Under the pieces are notes generated by a model. That model had not been told where the DNA came from. It saw nothing but the letters and a program-made list of their open reading frames with translations, and searched no databases. Made by a program: the position numbers and the translations under genes. Below are positions 16,760-26,001 of a stretch of DNA of 64,000 nucleotides, piece after piece (the first letter of the stretch is position 1; every line of letters starts with the position of its first letter). Source of the DNA: Polyangium sp. y55x31 (lineage in GTDB: Bacteria > Myxococcota_A > Polyangia > Polyangiales > Polyangiaceae); the NCBI RefSeq assembly GCF_029946505.1, contig NZ_JARZHG010000010.1:1-64000 (forward strand), written 5' to 3'.

Positions 16760-18159
16760 TGGATCTCGGTGTCTCGAAACAGCCGGAGCAGCCGGCCCAC
16801 GGTCATGCCGTCCCATCCCTCGATCGGCGCGTCGACGCCCTTGCCGCGCGCGACCGTGAGGGCGCGCAAGCGTGCGGCGTGGCGTTCGACGAGATCGGGG
16901 CGGCCGAGGCGGAGGCCCGCCACGGCCGCGCCCGCGTGCGCGAGCATCATCGACGGATCGAGGTACACGCAGCGGCGGAAGGCGTCGAGCGCTGCTTCGA
17001 AGCCGCCGAGCTCGACCAAGAGGAGCCCCTCCAGCAAATGCGCCCGCGGCTCCTCGGGCTCCTCTTCAAGGAGCGCTTCGAGCTCTTCGAGCGCAGCTTC
17101 GAGGTTGCCCGCGTCTGCGTGTGCGAAGGCGCTCGCGAGCGAGGGCGCCGCGTCCGCGGCAGGAAGCTCGGGCGCAGGCTCGGGCGATACGGGCGGCGGC
17201 GCCACGGCGGCGACCGGAGGCGCAGCCTCGCCCTCCATGCGGAGCGCGGGCAAGGGTGCAGGCGGAATCGAGAGGCGCGCGTACCTGCGCCCGCGCGGCG
17301 ATGAAGGCGGCACGCTCACGGGCCCGAAACGCTCGTGCACCACGACCTCGCCGACGTGCACCGATCGACAGCCGGGCACGTCCCCTGCGTGGTCCACGGG
17401 GCCGAACATCAAGATGCCGCCCGGCGCGAGCGCGGCCGCGAGCGAAGCGATCACCTCGGGCCGCGCTTCCGGCTCCAGGTAGTAGAGGACGTTCTGGCAG
17501 AGGATGAGATCGAAGCCCTTCGGAAAGACGTTCACGAGCGGGCCTTCGGTGAGCCCGAAGCGGCGGAAACGCACGAGGCGGCGCACGTCCTCGGAGAGGT
17601 GCCAGAAGTCGCCCTCGGTGCGGAAATACATGCGGCGCACGACCTCGGGCACGTCGCGCAGCGACCACGCCGAGTACCGCGCGGATTCGGCCTTCTGCAA
17701 GGAGCGCGGGTTCAGGTCGATGCCCGTGACCTCGACGCGGAAGGCGTCGTTCATCGCGGCCTCCCGGAGCACGATCGCGAGCGAGTAGGCCTCCTCGCCC
17801 GTGGAGCAGCCGGCCGAGAGCGCCGTGACGACGCGCTCCTTGCGTCGCTTGTGGATGAGCGAAGGAGCGATCTCGCTCCGCAGCGCTTCGAACTGCGGCG
17901 GGCCACGGAAGAAGTGGGTCTCGCCGACCGTGATCTCCGCGATGAACGACTCGAGCTCGGCCGCGTCGTGCGAGAGGATCACGTGCTCGAGGTACGCGCC
18001 CACGGGGGCGCCGCGCTCCTTGGCGCGACGCTCGGCCACGCGCTCGATGATCTCCAGGTTGCGCGGGCGCATCTGCAGCCGCGTCCGCGTGCGGAGCAGC
18101 TCGCCGAGGCGCCGCACGACACCCGGATCCGGGGCGCGCAAGGCCTCAGCTCGCCCCAT
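16756..18159 (-). CDS. cheR: CheR methyltransferase with C-terminal TPRs
   Basis: 467 residues. N-terminal CheR helical domain, then the SAM-dependent methyltransferase core with ALSAGCSTGEEAYSLAI, VTGIDLNPRSLQKAE and FDLILCQNVLYYL (to about residue 275). After a Pro/Ala linker, two or three TPR motifs (about 335-430, GNLEAALEELEALLEEEP and GGFEAALDAFRRCVYLDP) end the protein. It methylates receptor glutamates. The CheR-TPR layout is that of FrzF, where the TPRs control which sites are modified. It overlaps the upstream cheW by 14 bp. Confidence 0.92.
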   Translation of the reverse strand: MGRAEALRAPDPGVVRRLGELLRTRTRLQMRPRNLEIIERVAERRAKERGAPVGAYLEHVILSHDAAELESFIAEITVGETHFFRGPPQFEALRSEIAPSLIHKRRKERVVTALSAGCSTGEEAYSLAIVLREAAMNDAFRVEVTGIDLNPRSLQKAESARYSAWSLRDVPEVVRRMYFRTEGDFWHLSEDVRRLVRFRRFGLTEGPLVNVFPKGFDLILCQNVLYYLEPEARPEVIASLAAALAPGGILMFGPVDHAGDVPGCRSVHVGEVVVHERFGPVSVPPSSPRGRRYARLSIPPAPLPALRMEGEAAPPVAAVAPPPVSPEPAPELPAADAAPSLASAFAHADAGNLEAALEELEALLEEEPEEPRAHLLEGLLLVELGGFEAALDAFRRCVYLDPSMMLAHAGAAVAGLRLGRPDLVERHAARLRALTVARGKGVDAPIEGWDGMTVGRLLRLFRDTEIQ

Positions 18160-18574
18160 GGTAGGCGTCCTCCGGACCGAGCACGAGCACGAGATCGTCC
18201 TCGATACGCACGACGCCCGGCGAACGTACGCCGGCGATCTCCCCCGGCTTCTCGATCGCGTCTGCCTGCACGGTCACCACGTCCCGGACCTCGTCGACCG
18301 CGAGCCCGAGGAGTTTTCCGTTCGCGGCCCGGACGATCACGAGGTGCTGGTAAAACGGCAGCGGTTTGACCTGCGAGAGCCGCCCGCGCAGATCGATCAC
18401 GGGCACCACGCGGCCGCGGAGGTTGATCACGCCGAGCACCTCGGCCGGCGCGTCGGGCACGTGATCGAGCTGCACACGCGGGATGATCTCGACCACGTGC
18501 TCGCACGGGATCGCGCACGGGCGTCCGCCCATCCGCGTGAGGACGAGGTTCGTCACCCCGCCGTTCAAGCTCAA
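18146..18574 (-). CDS. cheW: CheW coupling protein
   Basis: 142 residues, a minimal CheW with [38 protein letters not shown] and [11 protein letters not shown]. It links the soluble receptor to CheA. Its ATG overlaps the receptor gene's stop by four bases (18571-18574). Confidence 0.92.
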   Translation of the reverse strand: MSLNGGVTNLVLTRMGGRPCAIPCEHVVEIIPRVQLDHVPDAPAEVLGVINLRGRVVPVIDLRGRLSQVKPLPFYQHLVIVRAANGKLLGLAVDEVRDVVTVQADAIEKPGEIAGVRSPGVVRIEDDLVLVLGPEDAYHGAS

Positions 18575-19656
18575 GCCTCCGTGCCGTGGTCGTGGGTCCG
18601 GATCGGCTCCGTCAACCGGGCCAGCCGATCGAGCGCGATCTCCGCCTGCTCCACGCTGATCTTCGTCTCCTGCGTGGCCATGTTGATCTGCTTCATGCCC
18701 TGGGCGATCTGCTCGAGCCCGAGGCTCTGCTGCCGCATCGCGCCCGTGATCTGCCGGGCCGCGCGCGTCGTCTGGTTGATGACGTAGACGAGCTGCCCGA
18801 GGCGCTCGCCGATGCGGCGCACCTTGGAGCTGCCCTCCGTCGCGGCCTTCGAGCCCTCCTCGGTGACCATCGCGGCGCTGTGGCTCGCCTTCTGGATCTC
18901 GCCGAGGATCGAGCGCACCTGCTGCGTCGCTTGCTTCGACTGCTCGGCGAGCGTGCGGATCTCGAGCGCGACGACCGCGAAGCCGCGCCCGTGCTCGCCG
19001 GCCTTCGCCGCTTCGATCGAGGCGTTCAGGGCGAGCAGCTTGCTCTGCTCGGCGATCTCGTTGACGCTGCTGATGATCTCGCCGATCTGCTGCGTGCGCT
19101 CGGTCAGGTCGAGGATCTTGGCCGCGATGAGCTCGACCTGCTGGCGAAGGCGGTCGATGCCCTCGATGGCGGCGACGACGTCGCGCTGACCGTCCTGGGA
19201 GATCTGCTCCGATTGCTCGGCGATCTGGATGATCCCTTCGGCCTTCTCGACGTTCTGGATCCCGACCTCGTTGAGCTCCTCGATGGTCGTGGTGATGTCG
19301 TTGACCATCCCGGCTTGCTGGCTGCCGCTCGCGGCCTGCTGGCGCGTGCTCGCGAGCAGCTCCGCCAGCGTGCCTGCGACCTGCTGGCCGAGCGTGCGCA
19401 TGCGCGCCGCGGCGATGACTCCGCGACCGGCCTTCCGGTTCGACTCGACGAGCGTGGAGAGCGCCGCGTGGAGGCGGGCCGCGCGCGGCTCGTCCGCGGG
19501 CGGGGACGCGAGCTCGCGCCCGTCGTCGCCGCGCGCGATGGCCTCGACGTCGTTGACGATGCGATCGAGGTAGACGTCGATCTTGCGCCGCGTGACCGCG
19601 CGGCGGGCCGCGGGATCGCGCTCTTTTTGCTCGTTCGAATCCGTCTTGTCAGCCAC
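18571..19656 (-). CDS. Soluble methyl-accepting chemotaxis protein
   Basis: 361 residues from a GTG at 19656, chosen because GGAGA lies five bases upstream; the frame is open to a TTG at 19701. It has no membrane helix and no HAMP, so it is a cytoplasmic receptor. The first 80 residues are charged and probably input-binding; the rest is a long coiled coil with the signalling tip [17 protein letters not shown] followed by [18 protein letters not shown]. Pairs of Gln/Glu in the flanking helices are candidate methylation sites. No C-terminal CheR-binding pentapeptide. This matches FrzCD-type receptors. Input may come from the FIST protein encoded just upstream. Confidence 0.9.
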   Translation of the reverse strand: MADKTDSNEQKERDPAARRAVTRRKIDVYLDRIVNDVEAIARGDDGRELASPPADEPRAARLHAALSTLVESNRKAGRGVIAAARMRTLGQQVAGTLAELLASTRQQAASGSQQAGMVNDITTTIEELNEVGIQNVEKAEGIIQIAEQSEQISQDGQRDVVAAIEGIDRLRQQVELIAAKILDLTERTQQIGEIISSVNEIAEQSKLLALNASIEAAKAGEHGRGFAVVALEIRTLAEQSKQATQQVRSILGEIQKASHSAAMVTEEGSKAATEGSSKVRRIGERLGQLVYVINQTTRAARQITGAMRQQSLGLEQIAQGMKQINMATQETKISVEQAEIALDRLARLTEPIRTHDHGTEA

Positions 19657-19716
19657 TTGCTCTCCGCTTCTCAGCTTCGGATCGGTCGGACCGTTTTTCA
19701 ACCCGGATCGTGTGCA

Positions 19717-20904
19717 TCAGTCGGGCAAGATCGCGACGACCGAGGTCGAGTTGTGCCAGCCGGACTGTTGCCCGGGCGTGAGCGCGATTTCCCCGTACGT
19801 CTCCCAGCCGATCAGCGGTACGTCCTGACCCACGACCGAGCGGAACGCGCCGACCTGACGCTTGTACTGGTCGCCGAGGAAGATCCGGCGGCAAATGCAG
19901 TCGAAGACCATCACCGCGCCCGGACGGCCCCCCGCGAGGTTCGCGAGCGCGCTGCGCGCCGCGTGCTCCGCCGCCGAGACGAGCTTCTCCTCGCTGCCGC
20001 TCATGATCGTGACGCTCGCGCCCACCGGCACCTCGGAGGCCATGACGATCGCGCCTTCCTCGGTCGCCTTGAGCGGCGCCCGGATCTTGTATTCGCCGCT
20101 CGACGTCAGCATGCCGAGCTCGTGCGTGATCATGAACGCGTCGCGGTTCGCCTCCGTGATCGGCTCGCCGATCCCCGCCGCGAAACGCTCGTAGGCGAGC
20201 AGCGCGGGGCGGCCGTCGATCTCGTGGATCACGTTGTCCATGGCGCGTGTCACGATCATGCTCGGACACGCGGGCGAGAGGCCGTGCCGCACGCCGATGC
20301 CGATCGGCGTCCGCGAGAACGCGTACACCACGACGAGCGCGTCCGTGTAGTGCCGATCGTCGAGGAATACGTCGGTCCGGGCGAACTTCGCGTCATCCGC
20401 CGCGGCGCCGCCGACGACCTGCGCGAGCATGCCTGCGCTCGCGTGCACCGACTCCACGATGTCCTCGCCTTGCCCGGCGAGGCCGTCGCTCAGCACGATA
20501 CACGTCGCGTGCCCGAAGCCGGCCGTGCGCGCGGCGCGGTGCTCGGCGGCGAACGATCGGAGCGCCTCGGTCGTCGCGGCCTGGCGCATGCTCTTGAGGC
20601 CGCGGCCGAAGCCCACGCGGAAGCGGATCGCGTCGCTCTTGATCGCCATCACGGCCACCGAGCCGTGTCCGACGTGGGCGTGCGTGAACTCGCCCGCGGT
20701 CGAACACCCGACGAGCGGAACGGGGCCGGTGATCTTGCGGATCGCGGGCAGGAGCTTGCCGTAGTCGTGGTTCGTCGACGCGAAGACGAAGACGATGTCT
20801 GCTTCCCCGCCGCCGAGCGTGCGCAGCGCTTCCTGCGCGGCCGCCGTCCCTGCGTCGGTCGAGGACGATTCGTTCGAGAAACCGACACCGGCCTTCGTCG
20901 TCAT
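19717..20904 (-). CDS. FIST-domain sensory protein
   Basis: 395 residues from the ATG at 20904. It matches the FIST family (F-box and intracellular signal transduction), predicted small-ligand sensors. N-terminal FIST: ADIVFVFASTNHDYGKLL, PLVGCSTAGEFTHAHVG and VGGAAADDA; C-terminal FIST: LLAYERFAAG, ITHELGMLTSSGEYKIR and VFDCICRRIFLG followed by PLIGWETYGEIA. There is no signal peptide or membrane helix, so it senses in the cytoplasm. It is the first gene of the chemosensory operon, 60 bp before the receptor, and is the obvious candidate for its ligand input. Confidence 0.88.
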   Translation of the reverse strand: MTTKAGVGFSNESSSTDAGTAAAQEALRTLGGGEADIVFVFASTNHDYGKLLPAIRKITGPVPLVGCSTAGEFTHAHVGHGSVAVMAIKSDAIRFRVGFGRGLKSMRQAATTEALRSFAAEHRAARTAGFGHATCIVLSDGLAGQGEDIVESVHASAGMLAQVVGGAAADDAKFARTDVFLDDRHYTDALVVVYAFSRTPIGIGVRHGLSPACPSMIVTRAMDNVIHEIDGRPALLAYERFAAGIGEPITEANRDAFMITHELGMLTSSGEYKIRAPLKATEEGAIVMASEVPVGASVTIMSGSEEKLVSAAEHAARSALANLAGGRPGAVMVFDCICRRIFLGDQYKRQVGAFRSVVGQDVPLIGWETYGEIALTPGQQSGWHNSTSVVAILPD

Positions 20905-21232
20905 GCGCGCCTCCCGTCGATGCGACGAGAGCCACGGTGCCCGACCTCGGCCCCCTCCGTCAACCGCCCCCCGGGCGGCCTCGGACTGCGAGCCGCGCCG
21001 CGCGAGGACCTCCCTTTCGGTCCTTCGCGGGCCTCGATGTACCCTGCGACACCACATCGCTCGCGAGCCTGGATCCACGCTTTCTGTGCGAACCGTGAGC
21101 CCGTTTTTTTTTGCGCACCAAAAACTCGCATCGATTGCGATCCAGGGGCACTCTTCGGTAGCATGCTTTGACGTGGGGATGCGTACTGGAGCACGCACGC
21201 CCAGGTTCCGATCCGGCTCTCCAGCGAGGTGA
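20905..21232. other. Divergent intergenic region between chemosensory operon and kinase operon
   Basis: A 328-bp gap that must hold both promoters. It contains a nine-T run near 21101 in a locally AT-rich patch and a candidate promoter at 21135-21164. I see no coding potential or repeat in it. Confidence 0.6.
21135..21164 (+). promoter_or_regulatory. Possible promoter of the PEGA kinase operon
   Basis: TTGCGA at 21135-21140 and TAGCAT at 21159-21164, 18 bp apart. The -10 hexamer is identical to those upstream of two other plus-strand genes in the window. Confidence 0.35.
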
Positions 21233-22954
21233 ATGTCGACCATGGAGGGGTCCAGCGTCACGAAGGGGCCCGAGGCCAATACCCTCGGCAAATACAGGCT
21301 CATCGCCGAGCTCGGCCATGGCGGCATGGCCGAGGTCTATCTGGCCGTCGTGCAGGGCCCTGCAGGGTTCAACAAGCTCTGCGTGATCAAGCAGATCCGC
21401 CCGCAGCTCGCGACGGATCCCGAGTTCCTCGGCATGTTCCTCGATGAAGCGCGGCTCGCGGCGCGCCTCTCGCACCCGAACGTCGTGCAGACGAACGAGG
21501 TCGGTCAGGAGGGCGATCGGTACTTCATCGCGATGGAGTACCTCGAAGGGCAGCCGCTGAACCGCATCCTGCATCGGATCGGCCGGGACGGCGGGCTCAC
21601 GCTCGCGATGCACCTGCGCATCATCGTCGACATGCTCTCGGGCCTGCACCACGCGCACGAGCTCACGGATTTCGATGGCACGCCGCTCAACGTCGTGCAT
21701 CGCGACGTCACGCCGCACAACGTGTTCGTCACGTACGAAGGTCAGGTCAAGGTCGTCGACTTCGGCATCGCGAAGGCGATGAACTCGTCGGCCGAGACGC
21801 GCCTCGGCGTGGTGAAGGGCAAAGTCGCGTACATGGCGCCCGAGCAGGCGCGCGGAGAGCGCGTGGATCGGCGCGCGGACATCTTCTCCGCGGGCGTGAT
21901 GCTCTGGGAGGCCGCGACGGGCCGGCGCCTCTGGAAGGGCATCCCGGATCTCACGGTCCTGCATCGCCTGATCAACGGCGACATCCCCTCGCCTCGCTCG
22001 GTGGATCCCGACGTGCCCGAGGGCCTCGAAAAGATCGTGATGAAGGCGCTCGCGCTCCGCCGCGAGGATCGCTACGCGACCTCGACGGATCTCGCGACCG
22101 CGCTCGAGGAGCTTCTGGATCAGATGGGCGACAAGACCTCGCTGCGCGAGGTCGGCAGGCTCGTCGCGAAGCACTTCGAGGAGAACCGCTCGAAGATCAA
22201 GCAGATCGTCGAGGCCCAGCTCAAGGCCGCGAAGTCGATGGCGACGACGGAGTTCCAGTCGATCAACCTCCCGCACCTCGACGGCACCTCGGCGTCGGGA
22301 CCGATGTCCGTCGATCGGACGGGCGCGCGCGAGGCGATGTCGAGCCAGGATCTCTCGTCGCCCGGCACGCGCCGGACGAACGGCGTCTCCTCGCCGACCT
22401 CGCTCACGGCCTCGACGGCCGCCGCGACGAGCACGGGCTCGCAGGCTGCCGCGGCCCCGAAGCGTGGGCTGCTCGGCGCGGTCGCGCTCATCGCGGTCGC
22501 CGCGATCGGCGCGGGCGTCTGGTTCATGACGCAAAAGCCGCCGCCCTCGCCGACGACGCAGGCGACGGCCGCGCCGGTCGCGGCCGACATCGAGGTGACG
22601 ATCACGGTCACGCCGCCGAACGCGAAGATCTTCCTCGATGGCAAGGAGCTCGCGACGAACCCCTACGTCGGCAAGTTTCCCCGCGAGGACAAGACGCATA
22701 TCATCAAGGCCGAGGCTTCGGGTTTCACCACGCGCAGCCGCGACGTGACGTTCGACAAGGACCGCACGATCGAGATGGTCCTCGAGCAGCAAGCCGCGAC
22801 GCCGATGGCGACGCCGCAACCCACGGACACCTCGAAGGAAAAGACCAAGGTCATCTTCGTCCCGCAGCCGACCACGACCGCCGAGGATCCGATGAAGACC
22901 GGCGGCACCAAGAAGACGAACCGCACCGTCGACCCGAACAACCCGTATCAGTGA
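21233..22954 (+). CDS. Membrane Ser/Thr kinase with external PEGA domain
   Basis: 573 residues; the ATG follows GAGGTG. Kinase domain about 18-285: Gly-loop LGHGGMAEVYL, ATP Lys53 in VIKQIRP, catalytic loop HRDVTPHNVF at 156, DFGIAKAM. A Ser/Thr/Ala-rich linker leads to one membrane helix (about 412-432). The outer part holds a PEGA domain (about 453-525, beginning IEVTITVTPPNAKIFLDGK), a small beta fold seen on bacterial surface proteins. The tail is Thr/Pro-rich. Its stop overlaps the ATG of the next gene by one base (TGATG), so kinase and TPR/PEGA protein are made together and probably act together at the envelope. Confidence 0.9.
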   Translation: MSTMEGSSVTKGPEANTLGKYRLIAELGHGGMAEVYLAVVQGPAGFNKLCVIKQIRPQLATDPEFLGMFLDEARLAARLSHPNVVQTNEVGQEGDRYFIAMEYLEGQPLNRILHRIGRDGGLTLAMHLRIIVDMLSGLHHAHELTDFDGTPLNVVHRDVTPHNVFVTYEGQVKVVDFGIAKAMNSSAETRLGVVKGKVAYMAPEQARGERVDRRADIFSAGVMLWEAATGRRLWKGIPDLTVLHRLINGDIPSPRSVDPDVPEGLEKIVMKALALRREDRYATSTDLATALEELLDQMGDKTSLREVGRLVAKHFEENRSKIKQIVEAQLKAAKSMATTEFQSINLPHLDGTSASGPMSVDRTGAREAMSSQDLSSPGTRRTNGVSSPTSLTASTAAATSTGSQAAAAPKRGLLGAVALIAVAAIGAGVWFMTQKPPPSPTTQATAAPVAADIEVTITVTPPNAKIFLDGKELATNPYVGKFPREDKTHIIKAEASGFTTRSRDVTFDKDRTIEMVLEQQAATPMATPQPTDTSKEKTKVIFVPQPTTTAEDPMKTGGTKKTNRTVDPNNPYQ

Positions 22955-24015
22955 TGAAGACATCCCGACGTATCGCCCTCGCGGTCGCCCTCTCGCTCCC
23001 CGTCATCCCCCTCGTCGTCTCGGCCCAGCAGCCCGCGGGCCCGGCCGCGGCGCAGCAGGCAGAACCTTCGAAAGAAGCCAAGGAAGAAGCGTCGCGGCGC
23101 TTCAAGCGTGGCATCGAGCTGTTCGGCGAAGGCGACTATCGCGCCGCGCTCATCGAGTTCCGCCGCGCGTACGAGCTCGCCCCGAATTACAACGTCCTCT
23201 ACAACATCGGGAACGTCTACTTCCAGCTCCAGGACTACGCGAACGCGCTCGTCTCGTTCGAGAAATACCTGGCCGAGGGCGGCGCGAGCATCGACCCGAA
23301 GCGCCGTGCCGACGTGGACAAGGACATCGAGAAGCTGCGCACCCGCGTGGCGCGCGTTGAGATCATGACGAGCGTCCCGGACGCCGACGTGACGATCGAC
23401 GACGTGCCCGTCGGCAAGTCGCCCTTCGCGAAGCCGCTGCTCGTGAATCCGGGTCGCCATCGGATCGTGGCGACGAAAGAGGGCCGGACGAGCGCTTCGA
23501 AGACCATCGAGGTGGCGAGCTTCGACTCGGAGAAGGTGACGCTCGATCTCGCCGAGATCGCGCCGAAGCCGGCCGAGACGGGGACCGTGCCCACGGCGCT
23601 GCCCACGGCCTCGGCGACGCCGACGTCGTCCGCGACGAGCACCGGCCCCGTGCTCCCGCCTCCCCCGCCGCCGAAGTCGGTCCCGTGGGCCGGCTGGGGC
23701 GTGACGGGCGCGCTCGCGATCGGCGCGATCGCCACGGGCGCGCTCGCGCTCTCGAAGAACGGCGAGCTCGCGGATCTGCGCAAGCCCGACTCGGGCGCGA
23801 CAAAGGACCAGCTCGACGACGCTTCGAGCTCCACGGCGACGCTCGCGCTCGTCAGCGACATTTTTACGGGCGCCGCCGTCGTGGCGGGCGCCGTGACGCT
23901 CTACTTCACGGTGCGTGATCCCGGGCCTGCAAAAGAGCAACCCAAGACGGGCTTGATCAAGCGCGTCGACGTCGGTGTTTCGCCGACGGGCTTCACGCTG
24001 AAGGGCAGCTTCTAG
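22954..24015 (+). CDS. Secreted TPR-PEGA envelope protein
   Basis: 353 residues. A cleavable signal peptide ends near VVSAQQ. Two or three TPRs follow (about 45-125; RFKRGIELFGEGDYRAALI, YNIGNVYFQLQDYANALVS), then a PEGA domain (about 137-190; VEIMTSVPDADVTIDDVPV). A Pro-rich stretch precedes two hydrophobic segments (about 250-268 and 295-315) that could re-enter the inner membrane. This TPR-PEGA layout recurs in myxobacteria next to kinases. It is translationally coupled to the PEGA kinase and may be its partner or sensor. A terminator follows 25 bp later. Confidence 0.85.
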   Translation: MKTSRRIALAVALSLPVIPLVVSAQQPAGPAAAQQAEPSKEAKEEASRRFKRGIELFGEGDYRAALIEFRRAYELAPNYNVLYNIGNVYFQLQDYANALVSFEKYLAEGGASIDPKRRADVDKDIEKLRTRVARVEIMTSVPDADVTIDDVPVGKSPFAKPLLVNPGRHRIVATKEGRTSASKTIEVASFDSEKVTLDLAEIAPKPAETGTVPTALPTASATPTSSATSTGPVLPPPPPPKSVPWAGWGVTGALAIGAIATGALALSKNGELADLRKPDSGATKDQLDDASSSTATLALVSDIFTGAAVVAGAVTLYFTVRDPGPAKEQPKTGLIKRVDVGVSPTGFTLKGSF

Positions 24016-24037
24016 CCCCCTTCCCCGCCCCTCGCCG

Positions 24038-24072
24038 AAGGCCGCGGCGCCGAGAGCACCGCGGCCTTTTTC
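24038..24072 (+). terminator. Rho-independent terminator
   Basis: GGCCGCGG at 24040-24047 pairs with CCGCGGCC at 24059-24066, followed by TTTTTC. It ends the kinase-TPR operon. Confidence 0.85.
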
Positions 24073-24097
24073 ATGTCCGCACATTGCAAGCTCATTC

Positions 24098-24130
24098 GAA
24101 ACGAAAACGCCGCCCCGGAGGACGGCGTTT
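24098..24130 (-). terminator. Terminator of the minus-strand binding-protein gene
   Basis: On the minus strand AAACGCCG and CGGCGTTT pair around a ten-base loop and are followed by TCGTTTCG. It lies 22 bp after the stop at 24152. Confidence 0.6.
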
Positions 24131-24151
24131 CGCTCCGTTCAGCGCGCCGCT

Positions 24152-25885
24152 TTACTTGCAGGCGTCGGTGAACGTGCCCTTGAGCGTCTGCGATTCCGCT
24201 TCGTAGTACAGGCCGGAGAGCTGCTCCTTGGTCTTGCCGGTTCCATCGTCGGACAGGCAGAACACCTGGACGTTCGCTTCGGGATCATTCGTCTCGGGGT
24301 CGAAGTCGAGCGGGCCGAAGGCGCCGTTGTAATCGATGGACTTGTATTCGCCCGACATGAGCTTCTTCATCGTATCGCTAAGCTTGCCCGGGCCGGAGTT
24401 GATCTCGGCGTCGGCAGGATCCGCGTTCGACATCCTCGTCATCCCCGCGGCGAGTTTCCGGCCCGTGATGACGCCGTCAGAGATCGTCGACGCGCTGTAG
24501 AACAGCAGGTAGGCGGCGTCGTACGCGCTCGCGGCGCCGAGGATCGAGGGGTCGCCGTTCTCGGTCCCGAACGTCGTCCCGTACAGGTTCACGAAGAGCT
24601 GAAAGTTCTGGTCGGTGTTCTGCGGACCGGGCACGACGCCCGTGGTGCGCTTACGCCAGTCGGCCTTTGCCACGGCATCCGCCCCGACGTCGATGGCACC
24701 CGCGAGCGCGCCGGTGTTGTAGTTCGAGTCGGAGAAGACGTACCGCGGCTTGTACCCGAGCGCGCTGTTCCAACCGATCTCGATGGGGCCATACAGCGCC
24801 GACACCGCTTCGCCCGTCCCGATGAGCAGGACGATGTGCGAGCCGTGGTTCTTCACCGCTTCGATCGTCTCGGGGTACTTGGTCGTGCCTTCGGGATCGC
24901 CGTAGTCGACGAGGAGGAAGTTCGCGCCGTTCTCGACCACGGTCTTCTCGTTGAAGGTCAGCGTCGTCTCGAGAGCGGATCGGAGGCCCTTGCCGTAGAC
25001 GTCGCCCTTGTGGACGAGCGCGAGCTTGATCTGCTCGTCTGACGTGAGCCCGAGCTCCTCGCGGACCCGCTTCTCGAGCTGCGGCACGTACTGCAAGATC
25101 GCGTTCGCCTGGAAGAGGTCCGAAGGGACCGTGCGCCATACGAGCCCGGCCGTCGCGCCGGCCGGCTTGTCGGGGAAGTCCGTCAACGCGATGCCCGTGG
25201 CGGACGCGCTGATGAGCAGTGCGCCCCCCAGGACCGTCGTATCGGCCGTCGGGATCGCGACGCTGCTGAACGCGCCGCCGATGATGGCCTGGACGCCGAG
25301 GTCGTCGATGAGGTGCTTGGCCGCCTTGACGCTCACGCTGCCCTCGCCCGCGTCGGTGCAGCCGATCATCACGACGGGGCGCACGCCGGCTCCCCCGGGC
25401 AGCGGCAGTCCGCCCACGTTACTCTTGAGGTCCCGGATCGCGAGCCGGACGCTGTTCTCCATCGACACGCCGATCGTGCCGTCGAAGCCCGTCGCCGTGG
25501 TCGGGTGGATCGAGCCGATCAGGAAGACGTTGTCGGCCGTCGGATCTCCCTCGACGACCTGGCACTCGGGCGAGAGCAGCGGCCTGCAGACGCCGGACGT
25601 TTCGCCGGGCGACTTGCGGCAGAACTGCTGCTCGCCGGCCGCGCTGCAATCGCTCGTCTTCGCGCAGAGAACGTCGCCGCCGCCGACGCAGACGCCTTCC
25701 TCGCACTTCATGCCGTTCGGGCAGTCGGTGTTCACGTCGCACTGCTTCGTGCTCGTATCGACGACGACGGAGCAGGAGGGCGTGGCCGCGACGATACCGA
25801 ACGCGAGCGCGAGCGCGCCGACGAGGCCCCACCGATACGAATTTCGCTTCTGCGTGTCACTGCTTCCGCCAGACGAAACATCCAT
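24152..25885 (-). CDS. Periplasmic-binding-protein-like lipoprotein with Cys-rich N-terminus
   Basis: 577 residues. The signal (ALALAFGIVAATPSC) gives a possible lipobox Cys38. Residues about 45-110 carry two Cys-rich modules (CDVNTDCPNGMKCEEGVC and CAKTSDCSAAGEQQFC), a pattern common on myxobacterial surface proteins. The rest is a type-1 periplasmic-binding fold like branched-chain amino acid binding proteins: SIHPTTATGFDGTIGVSMEN, IGGAFSSVAIPTADTTV and ASAYDAAYLLFYSA. No ABC permease or ATPase gene is near, so it may be a receptor or orphan binding protein rather than part of a transporter. It is downstream of the dynamin-like GTPase gene on the same strand, 116 bp away. Confidence 0.85.
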   Translation of the reverse strand: MDVSSGGSSDTQKRNSYRWGLVGALALAFGIVAATPSCSVVVDTSTKQCDVNTDCPNGMKCEEGVCVGGGDVLCAKTSDCSAAGEQQFCRKSPGETSGVCRPLLSPECQVVEGDPTADNVFLIGSIHPTTATGFDGTIGVSMENSVRLAIRDLKSNVGGLPLPGGAGVRPVVMIGCTDAGEGSVSVKAAKHLIDDLGVQAIIGGAFSSVAIPTADTTVLGGALLISASATGIALTDFPDKPAGATAGLVWRTVPSDLFQANAILQYVPQLEKRVREELGLTSDEQIKLALVHKGDVYGKGLRSALETTLTFNEKTVVENGANFLLVDYGDPEGTTKYPETIEAVKNHGSHIVLLIGTGEAVSALYGPIEIGWNSALGYKPRYVFSDSNYNTGALAGAIDVGADAVAKADWRKRTTGVVPGPQNTDQNFQLFVNLYGTTFGTENGDPSILGAASAYDAAYLLFYSASTISDGVITGRKLAAGMTRMSNADPADAEINSGPGKLSDTMKKLMSGEYKSIDYNGAFGPLDFDPETNDPEANVQVFCLSDDGTGKTKEQLSGLYYEAESQTLKGTFTDACK

Positions 25886-26001
25886 GATCTTTGCCTCGAT
25901 CCCGCAAAATTCTTGGGCGCGATGATACCTGCGCGTCGACGACGCGGGGTACGAAATACGCGGCCCGCGAGCCTCCAAACTGTTTTTCCTGGCCGGGTTG
26001 C

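Noticed and set aside
18586-21171. 861-codon open frame on the plus strand opposite the chemosensory genes
   Set aside because: It is antisense to MCP and FIST genes with clear domains; its product is Arg/His/Leu/Val-rich with no motif, as expected for a GC-bias shadow.
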